From NCBI GenBank assembly GCA_963662175.1, contig OY759215.1:30258066-30322065 (forward strand): 64,000 nucleotides of DNA, read 5' to 3'. This DNA is from Aradus depressus. Its lineage: Eukaryota; Arthropoda; Insecta; Hemiptera; Aradidae. The number at the start of each line of letters is the position of its first letter. Positions within the stretch are counted from its first letter, which is position 1. Positions 40,701 through 55,610 of the stretch are shown piece by piece. The notes under the pieces were generated by a model. That model saw only the letters and a program-made list of their open reading frames with translations, made no database searches and had not been told where the DNA came from. The translations under genes were made by a program, and so were the position numbers.

Positions 40701-41622
40701 AATTAAATTACTCACATCCAATAGCGTGCATTTGCTGCGCTGCTGCGCTTTGCATTCTTACTGCGCATGTAAAGAGCATAAAGTATAACATAAATGACGA
40801 TTCTGAGCGAGGGAATGAAATGATCGAATTCATATATATTTAAATAAATGTAATATGACTTGTTTTGTATATGTACATTTATGTAACAGCTGATTGCTGA
40901 TTTAGGAATCAGACGCACGGGAAATTTGAATATCCTATTGGTAACTTGCAAGCAATCCATTTTGAATAAAAACTATTTTTTTAGTTTATTTAATTTTGAT
41001 CTTGGTTTTTTGCTCTTGCACGAGAACCCCCCCCCCCCCCCCTGGCTACGCCCCTGTACGAACCTAAACGGAGGTGGAGCAGTAATCGTAAAATACTCAG
41101 AAAGTCTATAAAATCAAATAATACTACTGTAAAAAGTAAAAAAAGTTTGAAATGGTACGAGGAATGAATATGTGTATAATATGCAGCCGAAACGTTTCAT
41201 AATTTATAGATTCAATTCATATAATCAAATCACTAAAGAAGAGGTTTATTATTTCATTTTATAGGAGCAGTTCATGTATCAAGAACGTCTACTACATAGA
41301 TTTTATGTTGATAGTTGAAGGTGAGTTTAATCGTTGGTAAGGTCTGATCATCGTCATTAGGACACATCAGACCTTTATTTTTCGCAACTGATGCTGTTAA
41401 ACCCTAGGGTTATTGCTACATGTTTCTAGAAAAATATTGTGAAAATTCGTGAAAACAATTCGACTTAGTTGATAAACCAAGATGTTTGTGATTGCAGGTA
41501 TAGTGTCGTGGGGTAATGGATGCGCCCGACCAGGGTTCCCTGGTGTGTACACCCGGGTTACCAGGTACATCGGATGGATCATCGAGAACTCCAGAGACGG
41601 ATGTTTCTGTCAGAGCGAATAG
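11746..41622 (+). CDS. SP1: secreted trypsin-like serine protease, six visible exons, 5' end missing
   Basis: Exons 11746-11839, 14490-14652, 32865-33070, 37135-37340, 38839-38896 and 41498-41622 all have GT-AG borders and join in frame (phases 1, 2, 1, 0, 1) into 283 residues ending in TAG. Numbered from the first visible exon, activation is at R41-I42 (IVGG). The triad is H82 (LTAAHC), D129 (DHDIAVL) and S226 (GDSGGP). D220, at chymotrypsin position 189, lies before TCQGDSGG and predicts cleavage after Arg or Lys. The pro-region has a KCDCSCG motif whose Cys would pair with C149 (RPICLP); the C-terminus has DGCFC. One N-glycosylation sequon (NTS) is visible. No signal peptide exon was found, so at least one upstream exon is probably missing. 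The family are extracellular zymogens of digestion, immunity or development; which role applies here cannot be told. Confidence 0.93.
11840..14489 (+). other. SP1 intron 1
   Basis: A phase 1 intron of 2650 bp. It contains short open frames without coding features and no clear repeat. Confidence 0.85.
14490..14652 (+). CDS. SP1 exon 2, activation site and catalytic His
   Basis: Acceptor TGTGTAG, donor GTGAGA, phase 1 in and phase 2 out. It encodes CGERNEATR, then the mature N-terminus IVGG, the FPWMV segment, CGG and LTAAHC with the catalytic histidine. The downstream intron is 18.2 kb. Confidence 0.95.
15007..16345 (-). mobile_element. Degenerate CR1/L2-like LINE, 3' half, with (ATT)n tail
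   Basis: Minus-strand frames read [37 protein letters not shown], then after frame breaks [20 protein letters not shown] and NVLPEHDPP. These match the conserved end of CR1/L2/RTE-type reverse transcriptases. The 3' end carries ATCAATAAAGGCC followed by (ATT)n (15007-15035 on the plus strand), a microsatellite tail rather than poly-A. It lies in SP1 intron 2. Confidence 0.75.
16757..17280 (+). repeat. 52-bp minisatellite, about ten units
   Basis: Units beginning TTATTGATCTTATGTACGAT recur every 52 bp from 16757. One unit has lost a base (GATCATATT for GATGCATATT). Differences of one to four bases between units (GCC/ACC/GAC, GTAATG/ATAATG) show unequal exchange. It lies in SP1 intron 2. Confidence 0.93.
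17450..17825 (+). mobile_element. Family A repeat, partial
   Basis: It contains the GATGTTGAGTTTT, TTTCATGTTTTCCGACCCC and TCGACACGAAATTTCATA blocks in the order seen at 6385. Another fragment follows at about 18045-18170. Confidence 0.65.
18881..19228 (+). mobile_element. Complete tRNA-derived SINE with target duplication
   Basis: The 348-bp element starts GGGCGCCGGTAGCTCAGTGG, containing a pol III A box (TAGCTCAGTGG), and has a B box GGTTCGTAGCC at 18937-18947. The head is therefore tRNA-like. A hairpin follows (AGTTTATTTTA / TAAAATAAACT), then an unrelated body, and the 3' end is CCTAACCTAACCT. Perfect 11-12 bp duplications (ACATTCTTATT) flank it at 18870-18880 and 19229-19239. It lies in SP1 intron 2. 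Confidence 0.92.
18884..18960 (+). promoter_or_regulatory. tRNA-like SINE head with internal pol III promoter
   Basis: A box at 18891-18902 and B box at 18937-18947 are spaced as in tRNA genes. The sequence ends in a SINE body rather than a tRNA 3' end, so it is a SINE promoter and not a functional tRNA. Confidence 0.7.
19240..19945 (+). mobile_element. Family A repeat interrupted by a SINE
   Basis: The first part (to 19342) reads TTATGTAATCGGTCAGAAAT and GATGTTGAGTTTTCACC. It resumes after the SINE with GATAGAATGAATATATCGAA. Confidence 0.7.
19343..19671 (+). mobile_element. tRNA-derived SINE, nearly complete
   Basis: Same family as 18881-19228, with a damaged tRNA head and the CCTAACCTAACC tail. 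Target duplications TGAAATGAA flank it (19334-19342 and 19672-19680). It interrupts a family A repeat. Confidence 0.87.
19986..20274. mobile_element. Family C MITE, copy b
   Basis: GTGATGTTTTCATTACAGGA at the left is mirrored by GTCCTATATTGGCCACATCAC at the right, and ACTTTCTTATACCAACCA by TTGGTATAAGAAAGT. It has lost part of the interior. Confidence 0.8.
22795..23000 (+). mobile_element. Family A repeat, 3' part
   Basis: It ends with GGGGAAGTACGTTATCTGTG and a damaged version of the terminal palindrome. Confidence 0.6.
23580..23760. mobile_element. Rearranged family A fragment
   Basis: An inverted 5' end (CATTGAATTTCTGACCGATT) is joined directly to a plus-oriented 3' end (GGGGAAGTACATTGCTGGTG). 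This indicates internal deletion with inversion, or two abutting insertions. Confidence 0.5.
24175..25063 (-). mobile_element. hAT transposon remnant with C-terminal transposase fragment
   Basis: The ends are inverted: CAGTGGCGTAACTAG on the left and GTAGCTACGCCTCTG on the right match at 12 of 15 bases. On the minus strand, at about 24780-24940, the frame reads [20 protein letters not shown], then [14 protein letters not shown], the hallmark C-terminal dimerisation block of hAT transposases. Most of the transposase is gone, and a Jockey-like fragment is inserted. An 8-bp target duplication is not recognisable. Confidence 0.78.
24312..24740 (+). pseudogene. Jockey-like LINE C-terminal fragment with A-rich tail
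   Basis: A single in-frame stop interrupts a frame reading WKHPSTMNS, then [36 protein letters not shown] and [16 protein letters not shown] with a stop, followed by an A-rich tail. RLRxGHTxLTHSYLL and CxxC-LTVxHIL are hallmarks of the Jockey-group C-terminus. It lies between the ends of the hAT remnant at 24175-25063, so it came later. Confidence 0.85.
25479..25847 (+). mobile_element. 3' end of a LINE with A-tail and 11-bp target duplication
   Basis: The insert is flanked by perfect 11-bp copies AAGTTATTATT (25468-25478 and 25848-25858) and ends in about 24 A. It contains the end of an open frame ([15 protein letters not shown] then [11 protein letters not shown] and a stop), which resembles the extreme C-terminus of R1/LOA-type LINE proteins, followed by a GC-rich 3' UTR. 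It is strongly 5'-truncated. Confidence 0.7.
27847..27915 (-). mobile_element. SINE 3' fragment
   Basis: It matches the family from GACTCATGCCCGGGCTTTAA to GCTCTTTCGTC. The rest is absent. Confidence 0.7.
28764..28798 (+). repeat. Poly-G run of 35
   Basis: The longest of at least eight G or C homopolymers of 13 or more bases in the window. Others: C31 at 3503-3533, G24 at 9933-9956, G13 at 20176-20188, G20 at 28237-28256, C20 at 32762-32781, C16 at 41027-41042 and G19 at 55007-55025. Confidence 0.9.
29062..29151 (-). mobile_element. 5'-truncated SINE inserted in a 30-bp tandem array
   Basis: It begins AGGTTAGGTTAGG (inverse of the tail) and ends in the ACTCTGGT block. CTATCCATCTC flanks both sides (29051-29061, 29152-29162), though this is also the array unit. 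Confidence 0.82.
29152..29301 (+). repeat. 30-bp tandem array, five units
   Basis: Units of CTATCCATCTCATTATTGTT plus CAGCTGGTTA repeat every 30 bp. A further partial unit lies before the SINE at 29029-29061, so the SINE split the array. The open frame across it is only a repeat effect. Confidence 0.9.
30000..30400 (+). mobile_element. Family A repeat, internally deleted but with both ends
   Basis: It starts TTTCCCCAGCTATAGGATG, has two internal units, and ends GTGATTCACCGACAACTTT. Confidence 0.7.
30591..30640. repeat. Imperfect hairpin
   Basis: GGCTCACTCTATGACGTTA and TAACGTCTTAGTGAGCC are inverse with a few mismatches around a short loop. It may be a decayed foldback; no function is indicated. 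Confidence 0.55.
31334..32185. mobile_element. Foldback MITE family D, long copy with a nested element
   Basis: The left arm contains AATATTGTCTATTTCATCGG and TTTCGGTATTGCTACCATCC; the right arm is its inverse (GATAGCAATACCGAAAGTAC, TTTTGTGAAATATACAATA). The arms are separated by about 600 bp holding the separate TIR element at 31472-31876. Confidence 0.75.
31472..31876. mobile_element. TIR element with 36-bp near-perfect inverted ends
   Basis: The ends 31472-31507 (beginning CGCTACCTCGCAGGTAAAAG) and 31841-31876 are inverse with one mismatch in 36. The 405-bp interior is AT-rich, non-coding, and carries a third partial copy of the GGGCGAATA motif near 31660. Confidence 0.85.
32865..33070 (+). 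CDS. SP1 exon 3, catalytic Asp
   Basis: Acceptor TTTCTAG, donor GTAATT, phase 2 in and phase 1 out, 206 nt. It encodes the LGEHDRC loop, the DHDIAVLRL segment with the catalytic Asp, and RPICLP. A reading frame stays open upstream of the acceptor, but the splice site and homology fix the exon start here. Confidence 0.95.
33163..33395. mobile_element. Family C MITE, copy c
   Basis: ATATATGTGATGTGGGCATT and ATGGCCACATCACATATAT form the inverted ends. It lies just after SP1 exon 3. Confidence 0.8.
33446..33702 (-). mobile_element. SINE, minus orientation, lacking the tRNA head
   Basis: It runs from TCATGCCCGGGC through GGACCATCGCTTAACGTCCC to the hairpin ending AAATAAACTAAG. It lies in SP1 intron 3. 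Confidence 0.82.
33760..34390 (+). mobile_element. Dispersed repeat family B
   Basis: Conserved blocks are AACATAAGCGGTATCTTGTA, ATGAACTTAGGCCCCGAAGT, TTAGCACATGTGACCTCTC and GAAACGTGAAAATCTGTTGA. Other copies or pieces lie at 8820-9030, 25200-25260, 26340-26560 and 38950-39355 (inverted). It is non-coding and its class is unknown. Confidence 0.6.
35193..35479 (-). mobile_element. SINE, minus orientation
   Basis: It runs from GACTCATGCCCGGGCTTTAA to a degraded tRNA head (CCCGCGATCTTGAGTTCTAC). The CCTAA tail is lost. Confidence 0.8.
35803..36060 (+). mobile_element. SINE, plus orientation, hairpin subfamily with T6/A7 stem
   Basis: It begins at CCCGGCTGAGGCCCTTGGG. The hairpin here is GTTTTTT/AAAAAAC instead of the TTTATTTTA type. 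It faces the minus copy at 35193-35479 in inverted orientation. Confidence 0.8.
36574..36868. mobile_element. Foldback MITE family E
   Basis: GTCGAGTTTCTGTCG at the left and CGACAAAAACTCGAC at the right end a 295-bp element. Its arms also share CTCAGTATTTGGTCAACGTT and AACGTTAGCCAAATACTGAG, and CCTTCTTCAGG and CCTGAAGAAGG. Confidence 0.82.
37135..37340 (+). CDS. SP1 exon 4, GWG to S1-pocket Asp
   Basis: Acceptor TGTTGCAG, donor GTGAGC, phase 1 in and phase 0 out, 206 nt. It encodes TGWGTL, the [10 protein letters not shown] segment, MMCAGYEEG and KDTCQ, whose Asp is specificity residue 189. Confidence 0.95.
37606..38345 (-). mobile_element. SINE split by a poly-A retroposon
   Basis: The tail end (37606-37633) and the rest (38066-38345, ending GAGCTACCGGCGCCC) are separated by the insert at 37634-38065. 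It lies in SP1 intron 4. Confidence 0.82.
37634..38065 (+). mobile_element. Poly-A retroposon (LINE 3' UTR-like) inserted in a SINE
   Basis: A 432-bp T-rich segment ending GGCTTTGAATA plus about 16 A separates two halves of a minus-strand SINE (37606-37633 and 38066-38345). About 5 bp of SINE are missing at the junction and no target duplication is visible. No coding homology is seen. Confidence 0.6.
38839..38896 (+). CDS. SP1 exon 5, catalytic Ser (GDSGGP)
   Basis: A 58-nt exon with acceptor TTTGTAG and donor GTAAGT, phase 0 in and phase 1 out. It starts directly with GDSGGPLV. The matching exon of SP2 is also exactly 58 nt. Confidence 0.95.
38950..39355 (-). mobile_element. Family B repeat, minus orientation
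   Basis: Read inverted it matches 33760-34390 block by block (ATAAGCGGTACCTT, ATGTACTTATGCCCCGCAGT, TAGCATATGTGATATTTTGA). It lies in SP1 intron 5. Confidence 0.6.
39407..39656. mobile_element. Family C MITE, copy d
   Basis: It shares CCGCTGACGCCAATACATAC and AGTAATACCAGTATGAAAC with copy a. The left arm is shortened. Confidence 0.7.
40436..41056. mobile_element. hAT-type MITE, copy 1
   Basis: A 621-bp element begins CAGGGGCGTAGCCAGGA and ends with the inverse (TGGCTACGCCCCTG). Flanking 8-mers TATGAAGC and TACGAACC agree at 6 of 8 bases. G- and C-runs sit just inside the ends. An internal imperfect palindrome surrounds AAATGCACGC. It has no transposase. It lies in SP1 intron 5. Confidence 0.85.
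41498..41622 (+). CDS. SP1 exon 6, C-terminus and stop
   Basis: Acceptor GATTGCAG, phase 1 in. It encodes [16 protein letters not shown] and IGWI, then a short tail with DGCFC, ending in TAG at 41620-41622. Trp215 and Gly216 of the substrate cleft are conserved. Confidence 0.95.
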
Positions 41623-41867
41623 CAGCCTACGTCCGTCATCATATCAACGCCAAAGCCTCACTCATGTGTATTTATGACTTCTTTAAACAAGAAAATGCTC
41701 AAAAACAAAGTATTTATTTAAATATTTATAAATATTTGTTTTGTATTTAAAAAAGTGTTATATAGGGTTGCCAGGAGTTAAATATTAAACCGCTCTGCTA
41801 TTTTGATTCTCTGTCCGGTACAAGGGACGGTTCGATTCATGATTTTAAAGCTATAACGGCTTACAGA

Positions 41868-41915
41868 CTTTTATTTCCCCAGCTATACGAAGTATAGGGG
41901 AAGTTATGTAATCGG
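41868..41915 (+). mobile_element. Family A repeat, 5' end only
   Basis: It carries the best-preserved terminal hairpin: CTATAC, loop GAA, GTATAG (41883-41897), inside CCCC...GGGG, followed by TTATGTAATCGG. Confidence 0.6.
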
Positions 41916-43392
41916 CAATTATTATGTATTCATCTAATTTAACAGTTCCTCGTGTTCAAATGTATACCCTCCTCGTGTCATACACTATTTTTGTATAGTA
42001 CTTCTGGCAGCCCTATGTCTTCGCTTTTAAAGATATAGATTTTTACACTATTTGTTTTAATGATATGAATACTATGTGTTCTTTTAAGACTTAAATGTTA
42101 TTACAAATTCGTATATAATTTAGATATAATATATAATTTATACTTATTATAGCGGACATTCCATGCCAAAAAGGTCACTCATTCGACTTCAAAATTTTAC
42201 AGTATACCAAATTATATGAAAATTACAATTTTATATTTGGATGAGTGATCGTTTTGACGCAGAAGGACCCTAATATAAAGAAGGATGTAAAATAATATAC
42301 GTAAGGGAAGGTGGGGGAAATTTAGAGTAATTATAAGGTTATTTATGGGGGAGAAGGAGGGTCGCGATTTTTGTGCCCCTCTGAAACATTCTGTTTAATA
42401 ATTATTCTATGCACACGGCAAGCCAAACGTAGGCAACTAAAAACAAATATTTAAAAACGAAAACTTAACATAATTATCGACGGTCTAATTCAAATACCCA
42501 AAAGAGCATTAGGGCCACAATAAGTTATACAGACCTTTTTTTTTAGTTTTTGTCAGCTAAATGGTGTTGGAATTTCGAGTATGCCTTATTCTTATGGAAC
42601 AAAAGGATATTTTGAAAATTCAGGGTATTTCTTCTTGTTTTTTTTTTATTCGGCACGAGTCTCATTATTTGTTGAAGTTTTGTAGAAATGGGAGAAAGAA
42701 TTAGACGCGTTGTTACATATTGTAGTTGTAATTTATTTCTTGATTTATAAATACCTCCCTTAAAACCCACTAAAAAAAGTCACCTTTGAGTACCTTCATA
42801 AATAACTTGGGCAGCTTACACACTAGCGCGACTATCAGTTGTATCAAACTCTTGCGACCAGTAGCCCATTGAGTTTCACTTTCGGGTATTGAGTAGTATT
42901 GAGATTCACAGTTCCTTGTGAACAGTAGTTGCGATGACCACCTCCGAAAAATACATTTTTTTTTTTTTTTTTTGCACATTTAGAAGTGAAGAATGTGGAT
43001 CAAAAGAGATGCATGATACTGCAAAATTTAATTGTATGTAGGTACAGGATGAGTTCAGCAAGTTGTGAGTTACTTAAGCTAGTGGGCCTTCTATAATTAA
43101 AAGGATGCTAGATTGAGACATTCTAGTATGAAAGCTGTCTTTATTTTTGTAACAAATATACTTTTTTTAGTGTTATTTTTTTGTAAGAAATGTCTAATTG
43201 GACTAATAGCGGAGGTAAAAATTACAGGAAAAAATTGTCCTCTTTTCAACTTCGGTGAGAAGTTAATTTTATCTCCTTTTCAGTGGGAAGATTTCAATAA
43301 TGTATTTGTTTAATTATTATGTACTTCAAAGATTATCAATGTAAAAATATGTGTATAGTGTATATAAATTGGTATAAATTATTATGCAACGA

Positions 43393-43398
43393 AATAAA
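43393..43398 (+). terminator. Possible SP1 polyadenylation signal
   Basis: This AATAAA is followed about 45 nt later by a GT-rich stretch. It lies 1.77 kb past the SP1 stop, so the 3' UTR would be long, and an alternative nearer site cannot be excluded. Confidence 0.2.
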
Positions 43399-43938
43399 AC
43401 AAAATTAGAAAAAATTGGCTTTTTAATCACTTCCTAATTAGTGTTGTTTTTTCCCCAAACTGGCCTGCAGGATTCCAGGTTCAAAAAATAATCTTTATTG
43501 CTATTAAACCTTTTTAGGTTTCGTAGGCCGGAGATTCGCAAAACTCTATCAATGAGTGACGTCAGGACACCCCCTGATATCTTAGAAATTACTGAAGCTA
43601 TAATACAACTGAAACTTCGGAAAAAGTTGAAGGATGATGTTTAGGCACAACGAAAAATCGATATGGTAAAAATTAAATATTAGGCTAAAGAAATACCATA
43701 TGTTCAATCTTTGTTATTGTCCCTCCCCCTCGTTTCAGCCCAGAGCCCAATCAGGAGAGCCTGGAGAGTATACCCCGAGGAAACCTACTTCAAATAATAT
43801 TTATATTCAAATATTAGTATATTTATCTAATTCAATGTATTCATGCCTATAGTCCTTGTATTATGAAGAAGTCAGAGTATAAACTCGTTTGTAGTCCCCT
43901 CTTGTCCCATTGATGGCTCTCACCAAAATTATATAAAA

Positions 43939-44184
43939 TTGATTTCCAACAGAAAAATATACCCGGGCACAAATACTCCATTTGGACTAGATCTAGAGCT
44001 GGACTCAACCCACCTTCATGTAGAGTGGAGTGGAGTCACATATCTGGCAGGAAATCACAGCTTAGCAAAGCTCACTTTGACACGACCACTTGCTCAGGTA
44101 GCCGGCCCACTTGGCATTGCTCCCATAGTCACTCACTCCTCCCCTGTAACCCAATATCCTTATAACAAGCCTATCTATCGCTAG
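43939..44184 (+). other. Unassigned 81-codon open frame with exon-like features
   Basis: The frame reads on after a good acceptor (TTGATTTCCAACAG, ending 43951) and contains GLDLELDSTHLHVEWSGVTY, LAGNHSLAKLTLTRPLAQ and AGPLGIAP, ending in TAG. A GCTCAG/GTAGCC donor-like site lies inside. The composition looks coding. It could be an RNase H remnant of a Jockey-like LINE (GN-x5-LA followed by a GPxxGI-like block) or an orphan exon. I do not recognise it with certainty. Confidence 0.2.
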
Positions 44185-45558
44185 TTGAGATATAGATCAG
44201 CTGTTATTTGAGGCCTATACATCTGAGAACGGCCTCTCCAGAGGCAATCACTTCAGTTAGTTCTACAGTGGTCCACCAGGGGTATGTGTAAATTAAAAAA
44301 TTTTTAATATTTTTTTACTATCATGTTTTTTTTTTTTTGGGCTAAGATAATTTTTGTTAGTTGTATAAAGACAGTTGTGTATTTTCTCTTTACATATTGA
44401 ATTTGTCCAGTTTTCTTTTGAACTGGCCGGGTTAAGCATGTACAATTGGAAAATAATAAATAAATAGCCACTGTCAATGTAGTGTGGATTATTTATTAAG
44501 CCACTAGTAGACTCAGAAGTTGGAAGTCTGTGACAATAATTTGCTGTCTTCTCTTCCCATTCTCATTATTTGAACATAAATTATTTTGTGTTTGGAACTC
44601 CTCTACATTTCCATTTCTCTCTTTATCTCTATATACTTAATAAAATAAGTTCATGTTGGAAGTTTTATTTATTTTTCATTTGTAATTGTATCCGTTCTGT
44701 TTTTCTCTCCATCAGGAAACTTATATTGAAGTGTAATTTCCCATCATATTCATAAGTATATTCAACATTTTAGTAGAGTGAAACTCTCATAGAATGTATA
44801 TGAGTTGGGCGTGCATAATAGTCTTTTTCTTTCTCTCAAATTAACATGTTTTGACTAAATACAGATACATAGACTACCTCATGGGCACTGAGTATGTTAG
44901 GCTATAATATTATTTTAGTATTGACAGCACCAAGTACATAAGTGTTAGGTTGATTTTCCAGCTTTGCCCGGAGGAGGTAACTACCTCCGCCCACTAACTG
45001 AACTTATTTAAAACATTGAATTATATTGAGTTCCTGTGGTATTACTATGAATTTAAAATGGATATTTTTGTCGGTTTTCAATTATTGTTTAGAACAGGTT
45101 CAAAAACTGTGAATATGTAGAACTTCGCTAACGACCGAGCATAGGGTACTATAACAATATTTCAGTAATATCTTGGAGCTATACGCTCCATGTCATGTAC
45201 CATGACCGCCGCTCTACCGTACGATTTTTTTTTTTTTTTTAAATTCTCATTTATTATTGAACACTTTGTTCAGTTGTTATAAAACTTTCTAAAAATTCGT
45301 CCTGGGATGAGTCATCATATGTGAGCAAACTTCGTGGTCGTGATCTGCAACAATACAAAACAAAATATGCAATATTTATTACTTTCTTATACCTTTATTG
45401 TAAGGAAGTATTGTAAATGTGCGGGTTTTCACCGGAATTCCACGTTTAACGATGAACATGATTGGACTATTTTTGCAATGATGTTTGTGTGTATGTGATG
45501 TGAGCCTGTGTGTAACTGTGAGCGCTCTAACTCAGAAACTAATAATACTTACTATTTT

Positions 45559-45770
45559 TTGCAGAGATATTGTGAAACACTTAATAAAAAATTAAGTAAA
45601 ACTGTATATTGTCTATTTCACAAAAAATCTATATATAATATGGAAGTACTTTCGGTATTGCTACATGGCTGAAGATGGTATCAATACCGAAATTATCCCA
45701 TATTATATATATTTTGTGAAAAAGACAATATTTTTTTTTTTAAATATACGTTTTTCTTTATTTTCCAGGA
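45559..45770. mobile_element. Foldback MITE family D, short copy
   Basis: Arms of about 95 bp meet almost directly at TGCTACATGGCTGAAGATGG, with TTTCGGTATTGCTA on the left and ATCAATACCGAAAT on the right. Confidence 0.78.
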
Positions 45771-46322
45771 ATTATTGTAGCAATAAACTTGAAATATGAG
45801 ATGAAGATGTCACATGTGGTAACTCAGACATGATCAAGTATTGGCCAATGCCTAACGAAAATTATGACCATTCTACATCAGTCCTAAGTACATTTTGCAA
45901 GATAGGCCTTCACAAAAAATGTTCCTTATGAAATTTCCAACCATCAATGTGTACCCAGGTTCATGATAGGACCAATAGGAATGAAAGTTATAGCTCTCCA
46001 AAGAATATACAATGAACATGTGAAAGTGGAAGTTGTGCGCATGACAACGATTCTTAAATATGGTTTTCAAAAGTTTGAAAAATAATTATATTAAGGAAAT
46101 GGAGAAAGTGAAATAAGGTGTTCTGAAAATAGAAGTGTTGGTTCATTTTGTGAAGCAGACTTATTTCCTAAGATATTTACGAAATATTTATCTCAATTTG
46201 ATAGTTATCACAATAGGGTAGTTCCATATTTGGAATACAAGTGCAGAAGACTGCACGGTCTATCCTTGTCCAATCCTCCTCAATATGCTCTGTCAAATAT
46301 GCTCATAAAATTTAAAAAATGT

Positions 46323-46479
46323 ACCTACAATGAAACAACGAATTTCTTACATCCAGTAACTCCAGTTTGAAATGAGGGAGAAATGAATTTGAGAGAGAGA
46401 CTGGAAAGGGAGGAAAGTTAACTGTAAAAATGTGGTGTGTATAAGAAATCATTCAATGGTCACAACAGATTTTTTTTTT
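46323..46479. mobile_element. Family C MITE, partial copy e
   Basis: Only the right half is recognisable: CCAGTTTGAAATGAG, GAATTTGAGAGAGAG, then a degraded GTGTATAAGAAATCATTC end. Confidence 0.5.
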
Positions 46480-46574
46480 ATTGTTTACCTTCGCTTTTTG
46501 CAATATATTTATGTTTCGTGAAGACAAATTATTTCTCTAGCTAAGATTATTTATTTATTTACTTTTTAGGGTGC

Positions 46575-47115
46575 ATTTTCACAGACGGCATCCCCATCCA
46601 AGATCAAGTCCATGGGTTGGCTTCCCGGTAGCTCCTACGGCGCAGCCGTTGACTGCTCGATAGGGCTATATAACCCCTATATATAGCAGCAGCGCGTGAT
46701 TCCTACAGCGAGCAGCAGCGTATTCTCGAAGGCCCCACGACAAGCACGCTAGGCGGCTCAGAGAGTTGAAATTCATGTCTAATATCAGATAAAGACAGGG
46801 TTTCTGCCCTTAATGGCAACCACGTGGGGCGTCACTTTCAAGCCTTGCGCTATCCGCACCCCAAGGCACAAGATCACAGGCGGGCTCTCAATGTGCCGCC
46901 AGAGGATATACTCCAAGCCAGGCGGTGTCGAGCATTTGGTTTTCCTCTCATGAATGATGAAATGAAACCAAGGTTTTACTAGGTGAAAAGGCCAGCTTAT
47001 TTGCGCAGTTGCCTTTATCATCAACTACGGCTTGCGCGTGAAAAGTATCAGCTTGCATCGTGACCGGGATATCGTCGACATAGGTTATTGCCTTTTATTC
47101 ACTATTCTCGAGGCC
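46575..47115 (-). pseudogene. Degenerate R1-type LINE reverse transcriptase fragment
   Basis: On the minus strand, broken by stops and frameshifts, one reads ITYVDD, LAFSPSKT, LGVRIAQGLKVTPHVVAIKG, then FNSLSRLACLSWGL and DLILDGDA. These match in order the residues after YVDD in the intact copy at 55795. Only the palm/thumb region remains. It lies between the 3' ends of SP1 and SP2. Confidence 0.8.
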
Positions 47116-47227
47116 ATGGAGTCGTCGGAATATTAAAGATATGGCCGTAGGCGGTATTTCAAGTTCAAAATATTACAAAAGTTGCCCATTAGTCAGAGGG
47201 GTTTGTAGGTAAATTCCAGGTTTTCAT

Positions 47228-47237
47228 TTTATTTATT
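47228..47237 (-). terminator. Possible SP2 polyadenylation signal
   Basis: Two overlapping AATAAA hexamers on the minus strand lie about 200 nt past the SP2 stop. They are the nearest canonical signals, but nothing else supports the site. Confidence 0.3.
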
Positions 47238-47433
47238 ACTAGCTCAATTAAGTAATAAAAAATAGTTTGTTTTTACTAAATCCCTTTTTGTGCCCCCACA
47301 GACAAACGAGCACTATAACCGAAAACAGTTTTTGGGGAGTCTTTGACTTAAAAAAAATAACCCTAAACAAAAGGAGTCTACATGTTCTTACATACAATGA
47401 TGCCAATATATATATAAAAAAAAGTATATGAGC

Positions 47434-54569
<7,136 letters not shown>

Positions 54570-54587
54570 GAAGAGATGTGGTACGAC

Positions 54588-54623
54588 ATTGAGCAAGGCC
54601 GCTCACCGATGTTTGTTAAATAG
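54588..54623 (-). promoter_or_regulatory. Possible SP2 core promoter (TATA-like plus initiator-like)
   Basis: On the minus strand CTATTTAA (54623-54616) lies about 30 nt before TCAAT (54592-54588), which resembles the arthropod initiator. The SP2 ATG follows 20 nt later, giving a very short 5' UTR. The spacing is right for a TATA/Inr pair, but both motifs are weak. Confidence 0.3.
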
Positions 54624-54980
54624 GTATCTATCGGTTATCTGGACAGAGTAGAATTGTTGGCTGAGTGGGGGACTGTAGCCTTGTATTAGAGCGACACTCA
54701 CCTGGTCATTAGGACTGTCACAGTACCTGCCGAGTACATCAACCGAATCCCTCATCCTCTAGCAAATATACGGACAGCAACTGAAAGGAAGACTATATAC
54801 CAGTTTGAAAAATCAAAATTTACTTTCTCAGCAAAAATTAATCAATTACATTTTCGCTCTCCCTCCAAAACCAATCGATCAATTGGGCTAAAATACAATA
54901 GCAAATTTACTTACATAGGAACAGGGGCTTCTGAACCCTCATACTAAATTTTGTGTCAATACATTCATTACATCGGCAGT

Positions 54981-55610
54981 CAGGTGCATAGCCAGGATTT
55001 TGAGCAGGGGGGGGGGGGGGGGGGGTTAGGCTATGAGGGTGGGGGTATATACTCCCGGGGGCACAGCCCACAGTTTCCGTGATTAGAGTTGCAGACTTTT
55101 TGTTATTCATTTGGGAGACTCGGACCTCTAGAAGCTCCCCCTGAGGTAACCACTGACTGAAATACTTAAGTTGACTTTACATGAACAGCAAAAATTCAAA
55201 GCGCAGCAGCAGCAAATGCACGCTGTGGTTTCTATGCTTTTAGAATTAAATGACTCACATCCAATAGCGTGCATTTTCTGCTGCTGCGCTTTGCATTTTT
55301 ACTGCGCATGTAAAATCAGCTTTAAAAGTATAACATAAATGAAGATTTTGAGCAAGGAAATAAAATGATCGAATTCATGCATATTTAAATAAATGTAATA
55401 TGACTTGTTTTGTACATGTACATTTATGTAACAGCTGATTGCTGATTTAGGAATCAGAGGCACGGGAAATTTGAAGATCCTATTAGTAACTTGCAAGCAA
55501 TCCATTTTTAATAAAAACTATTTTTTGGTTTATTTAATTTTTATCTTGGTTTTTTGCTCTGGCCAGGGGGGCACGCCCCTCCCTCCCCTGCCCTCCTGGC
55601 TAACCCCCTG
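54981..55610. mobile_element. hAT-type MITE, copy 2, with perfect 8-bp target duplication
   Basis: A 630-bp copy of the same MITE is bounded by TCGGCAGT on both sides (54973-54980 and 55611-55618), the 8-bp duplication expected of hAT transposition. It interrupts a minus-strand family A repeat. A 19-base G run lies near its left end. Open frames inside are shared with copy 1 by descent and are not genes. Confidence 0.92.

Noticed and set aside
40712..40960. Minus-strand frame conserved between two places (also 55299-55505)
   Set aside because: Both lie inside copies of the same hAT-type MITE, so the similarity is shared descent of the element and not selection on a protein.
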